Shown here: in pieces, positions 1-12,709 of the stretch
Numbering within the stretch: position 1 is the first letter of the stretch
Layout: each line of letters starts with the position of its first letter
Assembly: GCA_030549775.1 (NCBI GenBank)
Contig: CM060175.1
Location: 7,812,564-7,876,563 of the forward strand
Direction: 5' to 3'
DNA: 64,000 nt
Source of the DNA: Tamarix chinensis
Taxonomy: Eukaryota; Streptophyta; Magnoliopsida; Caryophyllales; Tamaricaceae
Notes under the pieces: generated by a model
Seen by the model: only the letters and a program-made list of their open reading frames with translations
What the model was told of the DNA's origin: nothing
Database searches by the model: none
Position numbers and translations under genes: made by a program

Positions 1-841
1 TCGTGCACCCTACTTGTCGATCTTATATTACATGTTACTAAGCCTCTGCCTGTAAGACTTGTAGCTCATGGAGATTTTATAGCTTACAAAGCTTATGATG
101 TTAACCTTGGTGGGTGAGTCCTTGCGTGTGCCCCTTGGTTTGGCTCCTCTATTGGTTTTAGCTTTGGTTAATAATTGTTATTAATTATTTTCTGGCTAAT
201 ATGAGTTTTTTTAAGTAAAGAAGGAGGGTTTTAGCAGAGGCAAGTGTGGTATTTTATTTCATATATTGTGATATTTTGATGAAATTAAGGTAACTCATAT
301 GCCTTACTAGTATGTAAAATTTACATGATAGCATATTAGGGTTACAATGTGTTAAGGTATAACCATTGTCTTAAGCATGTCTTATGATGTTGTATTTATT
401 TTCCTAAAAATGCTAGCATGAAATTATGTATAATGGAGTATGTTAAATTTCTTATAATACTATGTGTACGAAAGCATGCTAGAATAGGTTTAACGTTGTG
501 GATCAATTATGTATGATATATATGCATAAAATGATAGGTTAAGTATGCTTGGGTAAATTTTTTCGTTATTATTATTATTATTATTATTTGCATGCCCTAT
601 TAGTAAATTGGTCTTTTAAGTATACAATGTCTATTTTATCCCAATATATATGCCTAACGTGTAGTATATGATGTTAAGTATGAAAGTGTGTGATTAATAA
701 TATGCACATTAAGGTTTTATATGCTTAATCATCTGTGAGGGCAAGATGGTATTTTAATATGCCTTATAATTTACCAACATGATAAAATGTTTCAACTATC
801 TTAATTTAGGTTTTTCATGATAAATTATTAATATAAATGAT
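1..841. mobile_element. Left arm of an old long LTR-like repeat, interrupted by a gypsy insertion
   Basis: No coding sequence is seen. The stretch is AT-rich, holds a short (ATT)n run near 565-590, and resembles in wording and order the interior of the long LTR family found elsewhere in the window (for example 21,060-21,400). I infer that it is the left part of the same repeat that resumes after the gypsy element and ends in GTGTTACA at 9464. The true start lies outside the window. Confidence 0.4.
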
Positions 842-1598
842 TGGAAAAAGTCTTCTTGTGTTAATGAAGATTTGAATGATGATGGAAGGTGTAGGATCAA
901 GGGATACTTATAGAAGAAGGAAAGAAGGTACTCAAGTAATAATTGATAAAAAAAATTAATAAGAAATTCAACCTTTAAATGTCATCCTATTTAAGATTAT
1001 TCCAATTATTCTTAGGTAGGGTTATTCAATCATAAAAGAAAGGAATAGCTAATTTTAATACTTGCATTAGATTATATTCAACCATATGTGATAATAGTGT
1101 CAACACTATACTTATATAGAAAGTCTTACATTGTTAACTAGCACACTAATTTAGCCACATGAAACACATGGCTAGCTAGAACATAAAATAGAATTAACAA
1201 TGTAATTATGACCTATATAATACATGAATCAATAAATACTATTACAAACAAAGTAATATAATTACTACATAAAAACAATTAACAAGAATCCTAATCAAAA
1301 TATTAATGTTGAATTGAAATGTTTACTAGGTCTCTTGACTTGTGGAGTTGACTTTCATATATAATAGCTCCCTTTATAATAGCTTGTAACACATAAAATC
1401 TTATATATATTGACATATTAAACAGATGAATCTTCTTCCTATAAATATGTTCCCTACATGCAAAATTAACCTAAAGTAAACACATTAAGGTTAATCACAT
1501 GAATATTATCATTATCAAATACATATAATATAATCGGTTCCACAACCAAGTATGCCAAACCTTTATCATCTTGAGGATCTATGGATGATCCTCCATCA
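842..1598 (-). repeat. 3' LTR of the gypsy element
   Basis: This starts TGGAAAAAGTCTTC and ends CATCA, aligning along its length with 6835-7588 with many point differences and small indels. On the minus strand it lies directly downstream of a purine tract (about 1599-1612 read in reverse), which fixes the inner edge. Confidence 0.88.
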
Positions 1599-2912
1599 TT
1601 CTTCCCAAATTGAGAACAATTTGTCCTCAAATTGACATCACTAAAGTAAGGAGACAAATTACCAACATTAAATGTCCTCGAAACACCACTATATGATTCT
1701 GGAAGTTTAAGTTCGTAAGCATTTTCTCTAAATTTTCTCAAGATTTTAAATGATATATCTGCTCTTAACATTAGTTTATGTTTTCTTAGATTAGGAAATC
1801 CTTCTTTTCGCAAATGTAACCACACCAAATCACTAGGAGAAAATACCAGTTAAGTAAAATATTTATTAGCTTGTTTTTGATATCGCATTGGCTCATTCTA
1901 TGTTCCCCTTGATTTGTTGATAAAGCTTTTGGAAGAAATCTTCTCATTCCTCATGCTCATAACTTTTAAGTTCACCTTTATTCAAGGGTAACATATCAAT
2001 TGGTATATAAGGATTCACTCCATACACATTCTCGAATGGACTTGAACATGTAATACTAGAAGGACTTCGATTATAAGTTAAATTTATATAAGCTAACTTA
2101 ATATCCCAATATTTAATACTTTTAATTACCAATCCTCTTAACAAAGTGCCAAGAATACGATTTGTAACTTCAATTTTTCCATCAGTTTGTGGATAATGTG
2201 AACTGCTAAATAACAATTTACTACCTAACATGTGCCATAATGTCTTCCAAAAGTAACTAAGAAACTTGAAATCCCTATCCAAAATAATACTTTTAGGTAT
2301 GCCATGCAATTTCACAATTTATTTGAAATACAAATCAGCAACATGTGTAGCATCATCAGTTTTATTACATGGAATAAAATGAGTCGTTTTAGAAAATGTA
2401 TCTTCCATGAAAATAATAGATTCTTTACCTTGTTGTGTTCTAGGAAACCCTAAGATAAAGTTTATATTAACTCCTTCCCATGGTTGACTAGGCACAGATA
2501 ATGGTGTATATAAACCTTTGTGAAAGAAAATTTTACTCTTTTTACAAGTAACATATGGGTTAACTATAATTTTTGTACCATTTATCATACATGGCCAATA
2601 GAAATTTTCTTGTAATATCCCTAATGTTATCTGAGTACCAAAATGACTTGTTATAGCTCCTTCACGTACTTCTTGTATAAGTAAATCCCTTATACTTAAC
2701 CTCGGTACACAAATTCTATTAAGATTAAATAAGAATCCAGCTTTTATTATACAATTACCATGGTTTTCATTTTCTTTACATGCCCGATATTCCTCATGGA
2801 AATCTTCATCATTAGGATAAATTCCTTTTAGCATTTCAAAACCTAGCAATTTATCATCCAACATGACAAGTAATATATATATATATATATATATATCTTC
2901 TAGAGAGAGCAT
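1466..2912 (-). pseudogene. gypsy integrase, three broken pieces
   Basis: 2319-2912 carries the zinc-binding HHCC region and the start of the catalytic core (PWEGVNINFILGFP, where the family has Asp in the position read as Asn). 1944-2315 carries the rest of the core, with ILDRDFKFLSYFWKTLW and PQTDGKIEVTNR, so the second Asp and the Glu of the DDE triad are present. 1466-1828 is the C-terminal domain (VWLHLRKEGFPN) and runs into the 3' LTR. Frames change between the pieces. The loss of the first catalytic Asp suggests an inactive enzyme. Confidence 0.82.
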
Positions 2913-2949
2913 CAGCTATTACATTTTCTTTTCCATCCAAGTGTTTGAC

Positions 2950-4140
2950 AGAGAATACAAAGGATTTTAAGAAGTTTATCCACATTGCATATCTAGAACA
3001 TATTTTATTTTAACCATGTAAATGAAACTATTATTATCATAATGTAATACAAATGGTTTAGGTCTCAAATAATGATTCCATATCTCTAAACTTCGTATGA
3101 TGGAAATGAACTCATTGTCATATGTAGAATACCTCAATGTAGCACCATTTAACTTTTTGCTAAAGTAGTCTATAGGTATTTTTTTTCTTGTGAAAGAACT
3201 ACTTGTATACCTACCCCACTAGCATCACAAGTTACCTCAAAGAGTAGGTCAAAATTAGGAATAGATAATACAAGAGCATTGCACAACTTATTCTATAGAG
3301 TATCAAAGGCTTTAGTGGCTTCATTTTCTCAAATAAATTCTCCTTTTTCCTTGAGTTGAGTAATAGGTGCAACTATAGTAGAGAAATCTTAATAAATCTC
3401 CTATAAAAACTAGCTAACCTATGAAAACTTCTTACTTGATGGATATCCTTAAGAATAAACCACTCTTGAATAGCTTGTATCATTACAAGATCAACTTTAA
3501 TACCCTTCTCACTAATAATATAACCAAGAAAAACTATACTTGAAAGCATAAATTCACATTTTTCTGATTTTTCATATAGTTTAGTTTCCTTTAGTTTATC
3601 AAATAGTTTCCTTAATTTTACAAGATGATCATGTTCATTTTTACTATATACAAGTATGTTATCTAAATAAACTAAAATGAAGTTACCTAGGAATGGATGA
3701 AGATTTTCATTCATTAGTCTCATGAAAAAAATAGGTGTATTATATAACCCGAAACACATAACAACCCATTCATAGAGAACATATTTAGTTTTAAAGGTTA
3801 TTTTCCATTCATCTCCTTCCCTAATCCTCATTTAATGATAACCACTTCTTAATTATATTTTGGAGAACACACATGCAGTACAAAGTTCATCAAGTCTAGG
3901 CATAGGAAAATGATACTTGACGGTTATATTATTTATGACTATAGAATCTATGCACATACAACAAGTACCATCCTTTTTAGAACTAATAAGGCAAGTACAC
4001 AACAAGGCCCCGTGCTTTCTCTCTCATAACCTTTATTCACTAGTTCTTGGATTCATCTTTGTAATTCCATGGCTTCCTCTGGATTACATCTATAGGTAGG
4101 TCAATTATGTAAAGGCATTCTAGGAATTAAATATATAACA
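2950..4140 (-). pseudogene. gypsy reverse transcriptase and RNase H, mutated
   Basis: The clearest block is 3373-3831, covering the palm and thumb of a Ty3-type reverse transcriptase: VMCFGLYNTP, then YLDNILVYSK, then FLGYIIS. The catalytic box normally reads YxDD; here the second Asp codon encodes Asn, which should abolish polymerisation. Upstream fingers sequence can be followed to about 4100 through stops. Downstream, to about 2950, RNase H-like wording ([11 protein letters not shown], then ATLRYSTYDNE) is readable through frameshifts. Confidence 0.78.
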
Positions 4141-4457
4141 TACTCTATACCTCAAATAGGTGGTAGTCCATAAGGAAAGTAATCCAAAAATACATCATTA
4201 TATTCATCAATCAAACTATTAAGGTGAATCGTTAGACTTTTTCTCCCTAAAATGAGATTCTTTCACTACTAAGGCATAACAAAACCCTCCTCCTCAATGC
4301 AATTAATCATTTCCCATTCATGTAAAAATAAGATCTTTTTAGTCTTGGGTGGTTGTACATAATCACATTGAGATGGTTTCAACTTATAATTCTTTTTATC
4401 TTTAAGCATAATATATTTGTTTGCCACACCATCATGAGTTGCATTTCTATCATATTT

Positions 4458-4883
4458 TCATGGTATTCCTAGTAAAATACCACAAGTATCCATAAACAAA
4501 ACATCACATAATATCTCATCATGGTAATCACTAATGTGAAAAGTAATTAAGATTTGTTTAGTTACCTTGGCTCCTTTATCCTTATTAATCCATTGTAATG
4601 AATATGGTTTAGGATGTGTAGTAGTCACTAGCCCTAATTGTTTGACCATTTTTTCACTAACAACATTAGTACACAAACCACTATCTATTATGACCCTACA
4701 AATCTTATCTCCACTTCTAAACTTAGTTTTAAAATGTACATCGCTTTGTGTATATTGACCATTATGTTGCATTTGTAATTCCCTTCGAAGTACAAAATAA
4801 GGATTACCATCCTCTTCATACATACTCAAGACATCATCATTAGATTTGGTTTCTAGGTCATCATAATCAATACATGGTTCCAT
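4458..4883 (-). pseudogene. gypsy aspartic protease domain
   Basis: 141 residues open in the minus frame. The retropepsin-like signature is IIDSGLCTNVVS, with catalytic Asp in the DSG triad, followed by KQLGL and near the C-terminus a CGILLGIP motif that matches the conserved ILLGRPW region of this family. It would process the Gag-Pol polyprotein. The triad is intact, but the flanking frame is interrupted on both sides. Confidence 0.8.
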
Positions 4884-4890
4884 TTTCTCA

Positions 4891-6000
4891 ATTTCACTTA
4901 AGGTTAAAACCCTTGGGTTATGACATTCTCTAGTAAAATGACCATATCATTTACATTTGAAACATTGTTTATTGGACATATCACTTATTTTATGTTTACC
5001 TTTTTTGTCTCGATTAGGGTTAGTCTTTTTGTCATTAGCCAAATAGATATATGTCCCAAGTTTTGATGTAGATGCATTCGAATAAGTTCTAGTAGATGTA
5101 GAAGTTGAAGCACTAGTCTTATTATAGGTTTTGGTGGGCTTATTTTTTCTTTCCCATTTTAATGCGAAATTAGTCAAATCATTAAGAGAATCATAGGAAA
5201 ACATTTCAACTTTGTCTCTAATCAAGTTATTAAGGTCATCTAATTATCTAGCACACTTTTGTTCCTTTCTTTCTTGCATGTCACATAAGAGTAATAGTCT
5301 TTTAAATTACCTAGTGTATTTTTCTACACTAAGAATTCCTCGCCTAAGATTAATTAATTTGATATGCATCTCTTGATCATACTCTTTGGGGACAAATTTT
5401 TTTCTTAGGTGTTTCTTTATTTATTTTTTTTAAGACTTATTTTACTGTTGTCTTACCTTTCACAGGTTCTCTTAAGATTATCATACTAAATCCTAGCAAA
5501 CTTTTTAAACTTGAGAGTTTCTAATTTACATTTACATTCATCATCATACTCTCTAAACTCAAATATCTCTTCAATATCATGCAACCATTTAAAAAATAAT
5601 TCAACATATATTTCACCATAGAAATTAGGGAGATCAAGCTTTATACCTTTATCTTCAAAAAGGTTGTACCTTGGTGGATGATTTGTATTGCCTCTTTGGT
5701 TGTGGATGAAGTCATTAGATCCATTATTATGTTCTCTTTATTCATACTCCATTTTATTATTGATCTGTCCACCTCAATCTTGGACTACCCTCCTCACTAT
5801 GCCTTCTACTGGGTCATTTGTAGCCTCTATGGTATTGTGCATGTGTTGAAGAGTTTATTTGTCGGCTACCCTTGATTCTAGCCTCCATGGTACTGCTGCA
5901 ATTGTGCATTGGTGGCATGTATTCTTGCTTTAAGTTGTTGAAAAGTATCATACATGGTCTTTATGGAAACATCTTCATCCACAGTTGTTGTTCTTGCTAG
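4891..6000 (-). pseudogene. gypsy gag remnant with a broken zinc knuckle
   Basis: The best piece is 4947-5225: a Lys-, Ser- and Thr-rich C-terminal gag stretch ending in CFKCK, the first half of a CX2CX4HX4C zinc knuckle that would bind element RNA. An in-frame TGA follows at once, and the remaining knuckle residues (His and Cys) are readable past it in the same frame up to the protease. Upstream of 5225 gag is only recognisable in fragments. Between about 6000 and 6820 I see only the untranslated leader. Confidence 0.65.
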
Positions 6001-6820
6001 TGGTGCTTTGACACGCCTTGTTTGCTATGGGAAGTCGGTTTTTAATGGCTTCTTAGTGGCATTGCAAGGATCTTGAAAGCTTCTTTGACTTGAGAATGAG
6101 GTGGTGATAACAGGTAAGTGATGCAATGTGTTTATCAAAAATTCTCGATACACTTAGATACAATCTTGGTGAACAAAGATAGTAATTCTTTCTCGAAGGA
6201 GAACATAAAGAGGATGTTGGGAATAATGAGTTTGGTCAAAGAAATTTTCTTCTCTATGTGAGATTAATGCTAAGGAAGATAATATTAGTAGATTATTAAA
6301 ATTATACTAGAACAAAGCTAGATAAATGGATGAGTTTATTGCTTGAATCAAGTCGATCAAAACTCAAATATTGGTGTTCGAATCTGTAAGATCTTGTTCA
6401 AACGAAGGATAGAGAAAGGAAGAGATAACCAAGGGAGAAAGAAAAAATAATATTCACAATAAGAGATGAAGAGTTACTTGAGAAGATTGAAGATGCAATG
6501 AACATTTGAAGATAGCTAATAGATGTAGAGGAATAATCAAAACAAAGAAGGAATATTTGAAGGCTTACATTTAGTATTCGAACATTTTGGTTTAAGAATA
6601 GGCAATATTCAAACTCAACTTTGAAGATTTTAAGAGAAGAATGAAGATTTATAGGAGTTTTGTTGAAAATGTGTTGCAAGGACCATTCAAACTCAACTTT
6701 TGAAGTTGAATATCACCGCGCATGTATGGACATGCATGGGAAATGCTAGAAGAGCAAAACTATGCGCGGAAGTAAAAGAAGGTATGGATGGAAATCGAAT
6801 TTAGTGGAAAGCCACCAAGT

Positions 6821-6831
6821 CTTTGATACCA
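6821..6831 (-). promoter_or_regulatory. Primer binding site of the gypsy element
   Basis: Read on the minus strand, TGGTATCAAAG lies four bases inside the end of the 5' LTR. It matches the usual initiator-methionine tRNA 3'-end complement (TGGTATCAGAG) with one change, and it sets element polarity. Confidence 0.75.
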
Positions 6832-6834
6832 AAA

Positions 6835-7588
6835 TGGCACAAGTATTCTTATGTTCATGAATATTTGAATGATGGTGATAGGTGTAGGATCGACAAATGC
6901 TAATAGAAGAAGGAGGAAAGAAGATATTCAAGCGATAAATGATAAAGAATTCAACAAGAAATTCAACATTTGAATGTCACCCTATATAAGATTATTCCAA
7001 GTATTCTTAGGTAGGATTATTCAACCATAGAAGAGAGGAACAGCCAAGTATAATATTTGCATTATATTTCAATATATTCAATCATATATTATAATTTTTT
7101 TCAACGCCATGCTTATATAGGAAGTCTTACATTGCTAACTAACACACTAATTTAGCCACATGATACACACATGACTAACTAGCACATAAAATAGTATTAA
7201 CAATGTAATTATACCCTATATAATACATGAATCAAAAAAGACTATTACAAATAAAGTAAGCTAATTAGTACATGAAAACAAATAATAAGAATCCTAATCA
7301 AAACAATGATTTTGACTAGATCTCTTGACTTGTGGAGTTAACTTCCATGTATAATAGTTCCCTTTGTAATAGCTTATAACACATGAAATCTTATGTATTT
7401 TGAAATCTTAAATGGCTTGATCTTCTTCCTTAAAATATGTTACATACCTACAAGAATGAATTAAAGTAAACTCATTAAGGTTAGTCACATGATTAATATC
7501 ATTATCAAAGATATATAATGCGATCAATTCCATAATCAAGTATGCCAAATCTTTATCATCTTGATAATCTATGGATGGCCCTACATCA
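6835..7588 (-). repeat. 5' LTR of the gypsy element
   Basis: This starts TGGCACAAGTATTC and ends TACATCA, the partner of 842-1598. Read on the minus strand it carries a TATATAA box at 7113-7119, a plausible promoter for the element. Confidence 0.88.
7113..7119 (-). promoter_or_regulatory. TATA box in the gypsy 5' LTR
   Basis: TATATAA on the minus strand within the 5' LTR, about 280 bp from its downstream end. This is a likely core promoter by sequence and position only. Confidence 0.4.
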
Positions 7589-7593
7589 ACGAT

Positions 7594-9464
7594 ATTAGCA
7601 TTAAAGTGGATAATATCGTGATAATTATGGTTTTAGAGGAATTCTAATCATTTTTAACCTAATGTACCTAAATGAGAATAATTACATATAGGATGGCCTT
7701 GGTATATTGTTAGGTTAACCTTAGGGTTGACTTAAATAATTGGAAATAAAAAAATGGTTGAGTATGGATATTAGAATTACTTGTGAATTATGTGAGATTT
7801 GTGGTCACCAAATAAGATGCTAAAAAATTAAAATGGAAGACCTCGAGATTTGAGAATGGTTAACCCTCAAGGATTAGTTACCCTAGAGACAAAGTAAGAG
7901 TCCTCATGTTGGTTTGGTTGCACACTCTAGTGTGCCTTAGTGCCCCACTAAGGCCTTTGTCTACTTTAGAGGTTACCTACGAGCTCTATAGAGGGTATCA
8001 ATACTTAGGAATTAAGTTGCCTAAGTTAGAGGATACTATGTTGCCAGTATGCGTCTTCAGGTTGTATGGTTGGGAGGGTGTTATATTGTCTTTGTATAAT
8101 AATATGATCAATGTACTTTATACATCTCTTGGTTGTCTTATGTATCCCCTCGAATGTTTAAATTGGAATTAGCCATTGATTTATTATTGTTGGGTTTAAT
8201 TTATGGTTAAGTAGGTACCCTTATATGATACCCTTGGTTGTATTGATATGGATTGTGTTGGTTATGCTATCTAATAAAACATTAATATTTACAGTAAAGG
8301 ATCATGTGAGTTGGAACCAGTCGTAGATGTAATTGTTACTATTCTACCAGATAAAATAGTAGTTAGGAGCATTATGCCTTGGGATTTATTATTGTACTGG
8401 TTCATGGGATATAATAGTGTCCAGAAGTGTTATGCTTTAGAAGTGATTTATGATTATACCTATCCACCAAATATAATAGTGGTTTCAAGGAGCATATTAA
8501 CTTGGAATGATCATGTTATTGGTTCACTAGATGTAATAGTGGTTCTCATAAGTGTATTACCCTAGAAGGGTTGTATTATTAGTCCACTAGATATAATAAT
8601 TGTTCCTAGGAATGTATTTTCCTATAAGGGTTGTGTTACTAGTCCACCAAATATAATAATGGTTACTAGGAGTGTATTTCCCTAGGAGGGTCGTGTTACC
8701 GGTCCACTAAATATAATAGTGGTTCCCATGGGTGTTTTTCCTATAATGGTCGATGTGTTGGCATTGTTCCACATGTTATGAGCAATAGGGTCTTTGAGCT
8801 CAATGTGAGTATGTAATTGGAATGATTATGATCACTTATTAAATGTGCATGTAGTTTAGAATAAGGGTAAGTTGAGAATGTGGTATTAGTGATCGTTATG
8901 ATATGGTATGCATTATCATTCTCGCTATCACATGTGTTATTTAATGTGTTTATGCTATGTTCCTCCTATAATACCTTCTCTATGCTCCATGTGATATTTG
9001 CATGCTTAGTATTATATAGTACATTACTAGGTACCGTTGTACCGATGAGTTCTGATTTATGGCACTCAGTCTATTCAATGGAAATTGTTGGCTTTGCAAG
9101 ACTATTGTGATGATACTCATCAATTCAATACTTTTGTTATGTTTCTTGCGGTGAGTGTTATCGAATTTGATCTAGAGTATTGCTAGTTGGAATCTCTCTC
9201 TCTTTATACTTTTATGTTCTCTATTTTCATTATACATATTCTCTTCCTTCTATTTTGTAGTTTGTATTGTGGTGGGATCAAGTGCCTCTCACACTTGATA
9301 CCTAGGTATGAGTTTACTTTTGTATTGCACTCGACATAGATTAGGTATATGAAGTAAATTTTCTATGTTGGATACAAAGTCACACTCCTGTATTTTATCA
9401 TTTTAACTTCCACAATTAACTCTTTTAAACAAAATAAATAAATGCTAAAAATGGGTGTGTTACA
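7594..9464. mobile_element. Right arm of the long LTR-like repeat that hosts the gypsy element
   Basis: This continues the repeat cut at 841. It contains the phrase GAAGACCTCGAGATTTGAGAAT, also seen near 61,075, the tandem 60-bp units below, and a terminus GGGTGTGTTACA at 9464 typical of this family's 3' end. Small ORFs in it (7906-8172, 8311-8565, 8880-9110) show no recognisable protein and I treat them as chance. Confidence 0.5.
8461..8755. repeat. Five tandem 60-bp units inside the long LTR-like repeat
   Basis: Successive units start at 8461, 8521, 8581, 8641 and 8701, with exact 60-bp spacing. Each contains TCCACYAAATATAATAGTGG or a close variant, then GGAGTGTATTNCCYTA, then GGGTYGTGTTA. 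Related units occur at 49,030-49,290 and 61,440-61,640. Upstream (8320-8460) weaker units are visible. Confidence 0.8.
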
Positions 9465-11530
9465 CTTATCATGATATTTTCTTTCTTCCTTATTTTCTTA
9501 TATTCCATCAAAATTCTCTTTATTTTTCTCCCTCATATTCACCTACCATCAACATCTTCCTTCTTATACCATTTTCAACTTCTAAGCTCCAAAACTTCAT
9601 CCTTGTTTTTTCTTTCCACTTCTCCTTCCTTTCTACTTCTTTTATAGTCTTTTTTCCATGATGTTCTTATAAGATTTTATGGGTTTTTTGTAGGTTTTGA
9701 AGGATTAATCTAGGAGATCGTTATTGATTTTCCTTATTTAGTTTGGAGCTAATTAAGGTAACAACTATTGTTTCATATACACATAATTTTGTGTGTTTTA
9801 GAGTAATGTGTGCTAATTTATAGTTATGGGTATTTTGGTCAAATTAGGGATAGTTGATTCTTTAATTGTTTTGTTAAATTGATGGTATCATGGTAAACCA
9901 GATAATTAGTAGATTAACTTTGATATATATTATGTTGTCTTTTGACAATCCTAAGCATGATCTATAATTGATTAAAGTTTAGATTGATTTAAGGGGTTTT
10001 GATACTATGATTGTTTTATCAAATTAATTATACCATGCTATACATCTAATGTTATAGGTGATCAGTAATGTTTAACTTGTTTAAATCCAAGTTTGTTTGA
10101 TATGATTGTTAGTTAAAAGAAAGTTTGAAGGCTCTAGGTAAGGTTTGATCTTTGATGATTTTTGGATTGTATTTATGATATGAAATTACCATGATAATCC
10201 TTGTAACTTGTAGATTAGATTTGGTGTATACCATGCTAATTAATATTCAAGTTTAGAAGGTTTAAATTTGAATTAAGGTTTTAAGGCTTTAGATGTTTTT
10301 GAACTATTCTTCATAATATTCAAAGTGGTTTTGAATAATGACACCTTAATTATTATAAGTGGGTTTTAATTCTGTGAGAATCATGTTTATTAACTAGAAT
10401 AGGACTAAAATAACCCTAAAAGGCCTTTAGTACAATTCCAAGTTAGATGTCAACATCAACTTTAACTAATAACCATTAAACCTTTGTAATTAGTAAATGA
10501 GTGTGAATAGTAATTCTTGATAAATAGTAATCTTTGATGATAAAATATTTTTTGGTTTTTTATTTAAGCTTCTCAGCAAAAAATAATATTTTATGTCGAC
10601 CGATAAATAGTATTTTTTAGTGTATAGTATTTTTTTAATTTTGCATATAGCCTTTTTTTAATCATGTTTTTCACCTATTTACCTTTTTTGGATTTTCTCA
10701 CAAAAATGGGTATTTTTTAGATAACATGAGATTTCTCTAATTTTCTCTAAGGTTTTGCACTAAGCTTAAACACAGACATGTTATATGATATATGTATTGT
10801 CTGGGTTTTCCTTTTAGGAATATGCGTTGTGTCAACATTATAAAAACACAATCCTCTACAACTTTATTTCTTTTTATTATTATTAAATAGTAAGGGTTGT
10901 TAGTCTTATAGTAGCTTGGTGTATTTTTTACCTAATATGATCATTTTAACTCTATATGGGATATTCATACTTATAGATTATGATGCCTTTGGTGAGAGTA
11001 CCTTGGTTATATTCCATTAGAAGTGGATGGGATTTCTAACTTGTAGTGGTTGTAACAATGATAATTTTATATACTAATTTTGGATTTATTAAATATAATT
11101 TGTTAATTTAGAAAATAATTTATTTTCTAAAATTATCCTTACTTGAGTCCATAACCGTAGCCTATATCGTTACCAACTGACTCATAATTGTATGGGCCAA
11201 AAGATAATAATAATAATAATAATAGTGGTAGTAGTAATAGTAATAACGATAAATATTGTCCCACACATTTAGAAGAGCTAATTTTTAGTATTAGGAATTT
11301 TTATTTAACCGGAAGTAGATTATATTTACTTCCATACACTTATCTTCACCAAAAAAATCTAACCTGTTGAGGCTCATCAGTAACTACCTTTCTCATATTT
11401 CATTAGCACATGATTTAGAACTTATGTCGTCTTGGCACGAAAGACTCACTAATGCTAGTAGTTAATGATCTTGGGAAAGAATTTCACCACAAGAATTTAG
11501 CTAACCCCCAAGAATCGGTCAATACTAGGC
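9465..11530. other. AT-rich region, no gene seen
   Basis: A CT-rich tract lies at 9470-9660, like the 5' part of the long LTR family, followed by AT-rich DNA with loosely repeated phrases such as ACCATGCTA and GTAGATTAGATTTGG. An (ATA)n/(AAT)n patch sits near 11,205-11,250. This may be a further old LTR copy; I cannot define its ends. Confidence 0.35.
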
Positions 11531-11690
11531 TAATATATATATATATAGGGTGAGGTTCGCATGCAAACTTTTATTAATATACAAACATAAGAACCAATCT
11601 CAACCATTAGATCAAAATTAAATCAACATTCAAGATTTTATTAATACCAAACCAAAAACTAACCCAAACCTATATCCAAACTAAATATCC

Positions 11691-11967
11691 AAACCTCTAA
11701 ACCCTAAACCCTCTAAACCCTAAACCCTAAACCCTCTAAACCCTAAACCCTAAAACCTAAACCATAAACCCTCTAAACCCTAAACCCTAAACCCTCTAAA
11801 CCCTAAACCCTCTAAACCCTAAGCCCTAAACCCTATAAACCTCTAAACACTAAACCCTATGAACCCTGAACCCTAAACCCTATAAACCCTAAACCCTCTA
11901 AACCCTAAACCTAAACCCCAAACCCCGCACCCCAAACCCTCTAAACCCTAAACCATGTAAACCATAA
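11691..11967. repeat. Degenerate telomere-like array (CCCTAAA with CCCTCTAAA variants)
   Basis: About 275 bp of CCCTAAA, the plant telomere unit, mixed with a 9-bp variant CCCTCTAAA and single-base variants. It lies inside the TA-flanked element, so it is more likely part of that element or a repair scar than a chromosome end. Confidence 0.85.
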
Positions 11968-12709
11968 ACATACTAATCAAATATACACTCATTTAGTTAT
12001 ACAATATGAGAAGGAAAACAATCTTCCATGATTCAAAATTTGACAATTTCTTAAATTAAACCTTATACAAGTTTGGAAAGAAACCTTACACTATCATCTA
12101 AACTACAACGAAAAGAATAAATGACCAATACCTTCATGAAGTTGAATTAAAATTTACATCCAACTCCGGTCTTTCATGCCAAAATCTATCATCCAAATAT
12201 AAAAAATTAATAGCGCCAAAACCATAGAAGTCTCACACATAGCATAGACAAGACGGGACACACGGGAACAAATACAACACAACATAATACTAATACCAAG
12301 GGAGTACAGAGCACGCGGCCATTTTTGTGAACCTTAATTAGGATAAAGATGTTGGACCACCTCTTCCCTCACATTTCATTATATAGGACCAGCTGCCTGC
12401 CTGCCTGCCTACCTTCTGATCATCAACCGTGATATCATCATCCAAATTGGCTTACTAATACCCCTCTCATCCAAATGTTGATAGGAAAAAAAAATTAACT
12501 CTATTGTCGATGACATTTGCATAAGAAAGCGGAACAAAAAAAACATAGAAAAAAGAATTTAATCCTAAGGCAGCATCTACATCAATGAGAGGAACAACCA
12601 AATCAAACTCAAGGAAAAACACAATACTCAATTTCGTTATAATTATGAAAATGCCAATTGACCTTCCGACCATAAACACATAACAAAAAATCGAATACCT
12701 CTTTCCTCC

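Larger units (their letters stand above)
842..7588 (-). mobile_element. Ty3/gypsy LTR retrotransposon, structurally complete but decayed
   Basis: Two LTRs of about 755 bp in direct orientation bound this element, each running TG...CA on the plus strand. Flanks are ATGAT (837-841) and ACGAT (7589-7593), a 5-bp target duplication with one transition. A primer site resembling the initiator-Met tRNA complement lies just inside the right LTR and a purine tract just inside the left LTR, so transcription is on the minus strand. Coding order is gag, protease, reverse transcriptase, RNase H, integrase, the Ty3/gypsy order. Protein wording suggests a chromovirus, possibly Reina-like; that clade is a guess. 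Many stops and frameshifts break every domain, so the element cannot be autonomous. LTR divergence is clearly higher than in the intronic copia element, so it is older. Confidence 0.9.

Noticed and set aside
8461..8755. A CRISPR-like array because of the regular 60-bp spacing
   Set aside because: The units are similar along their whole length with no unique spacers, and the genome is a plant's.
11691..11967. A chromosome end or true telomere
   Set aside because: The array is short, mixed with a 9-bp variant, and flanked on both sides by ordinary repeat DNA within a TA-bounded element.
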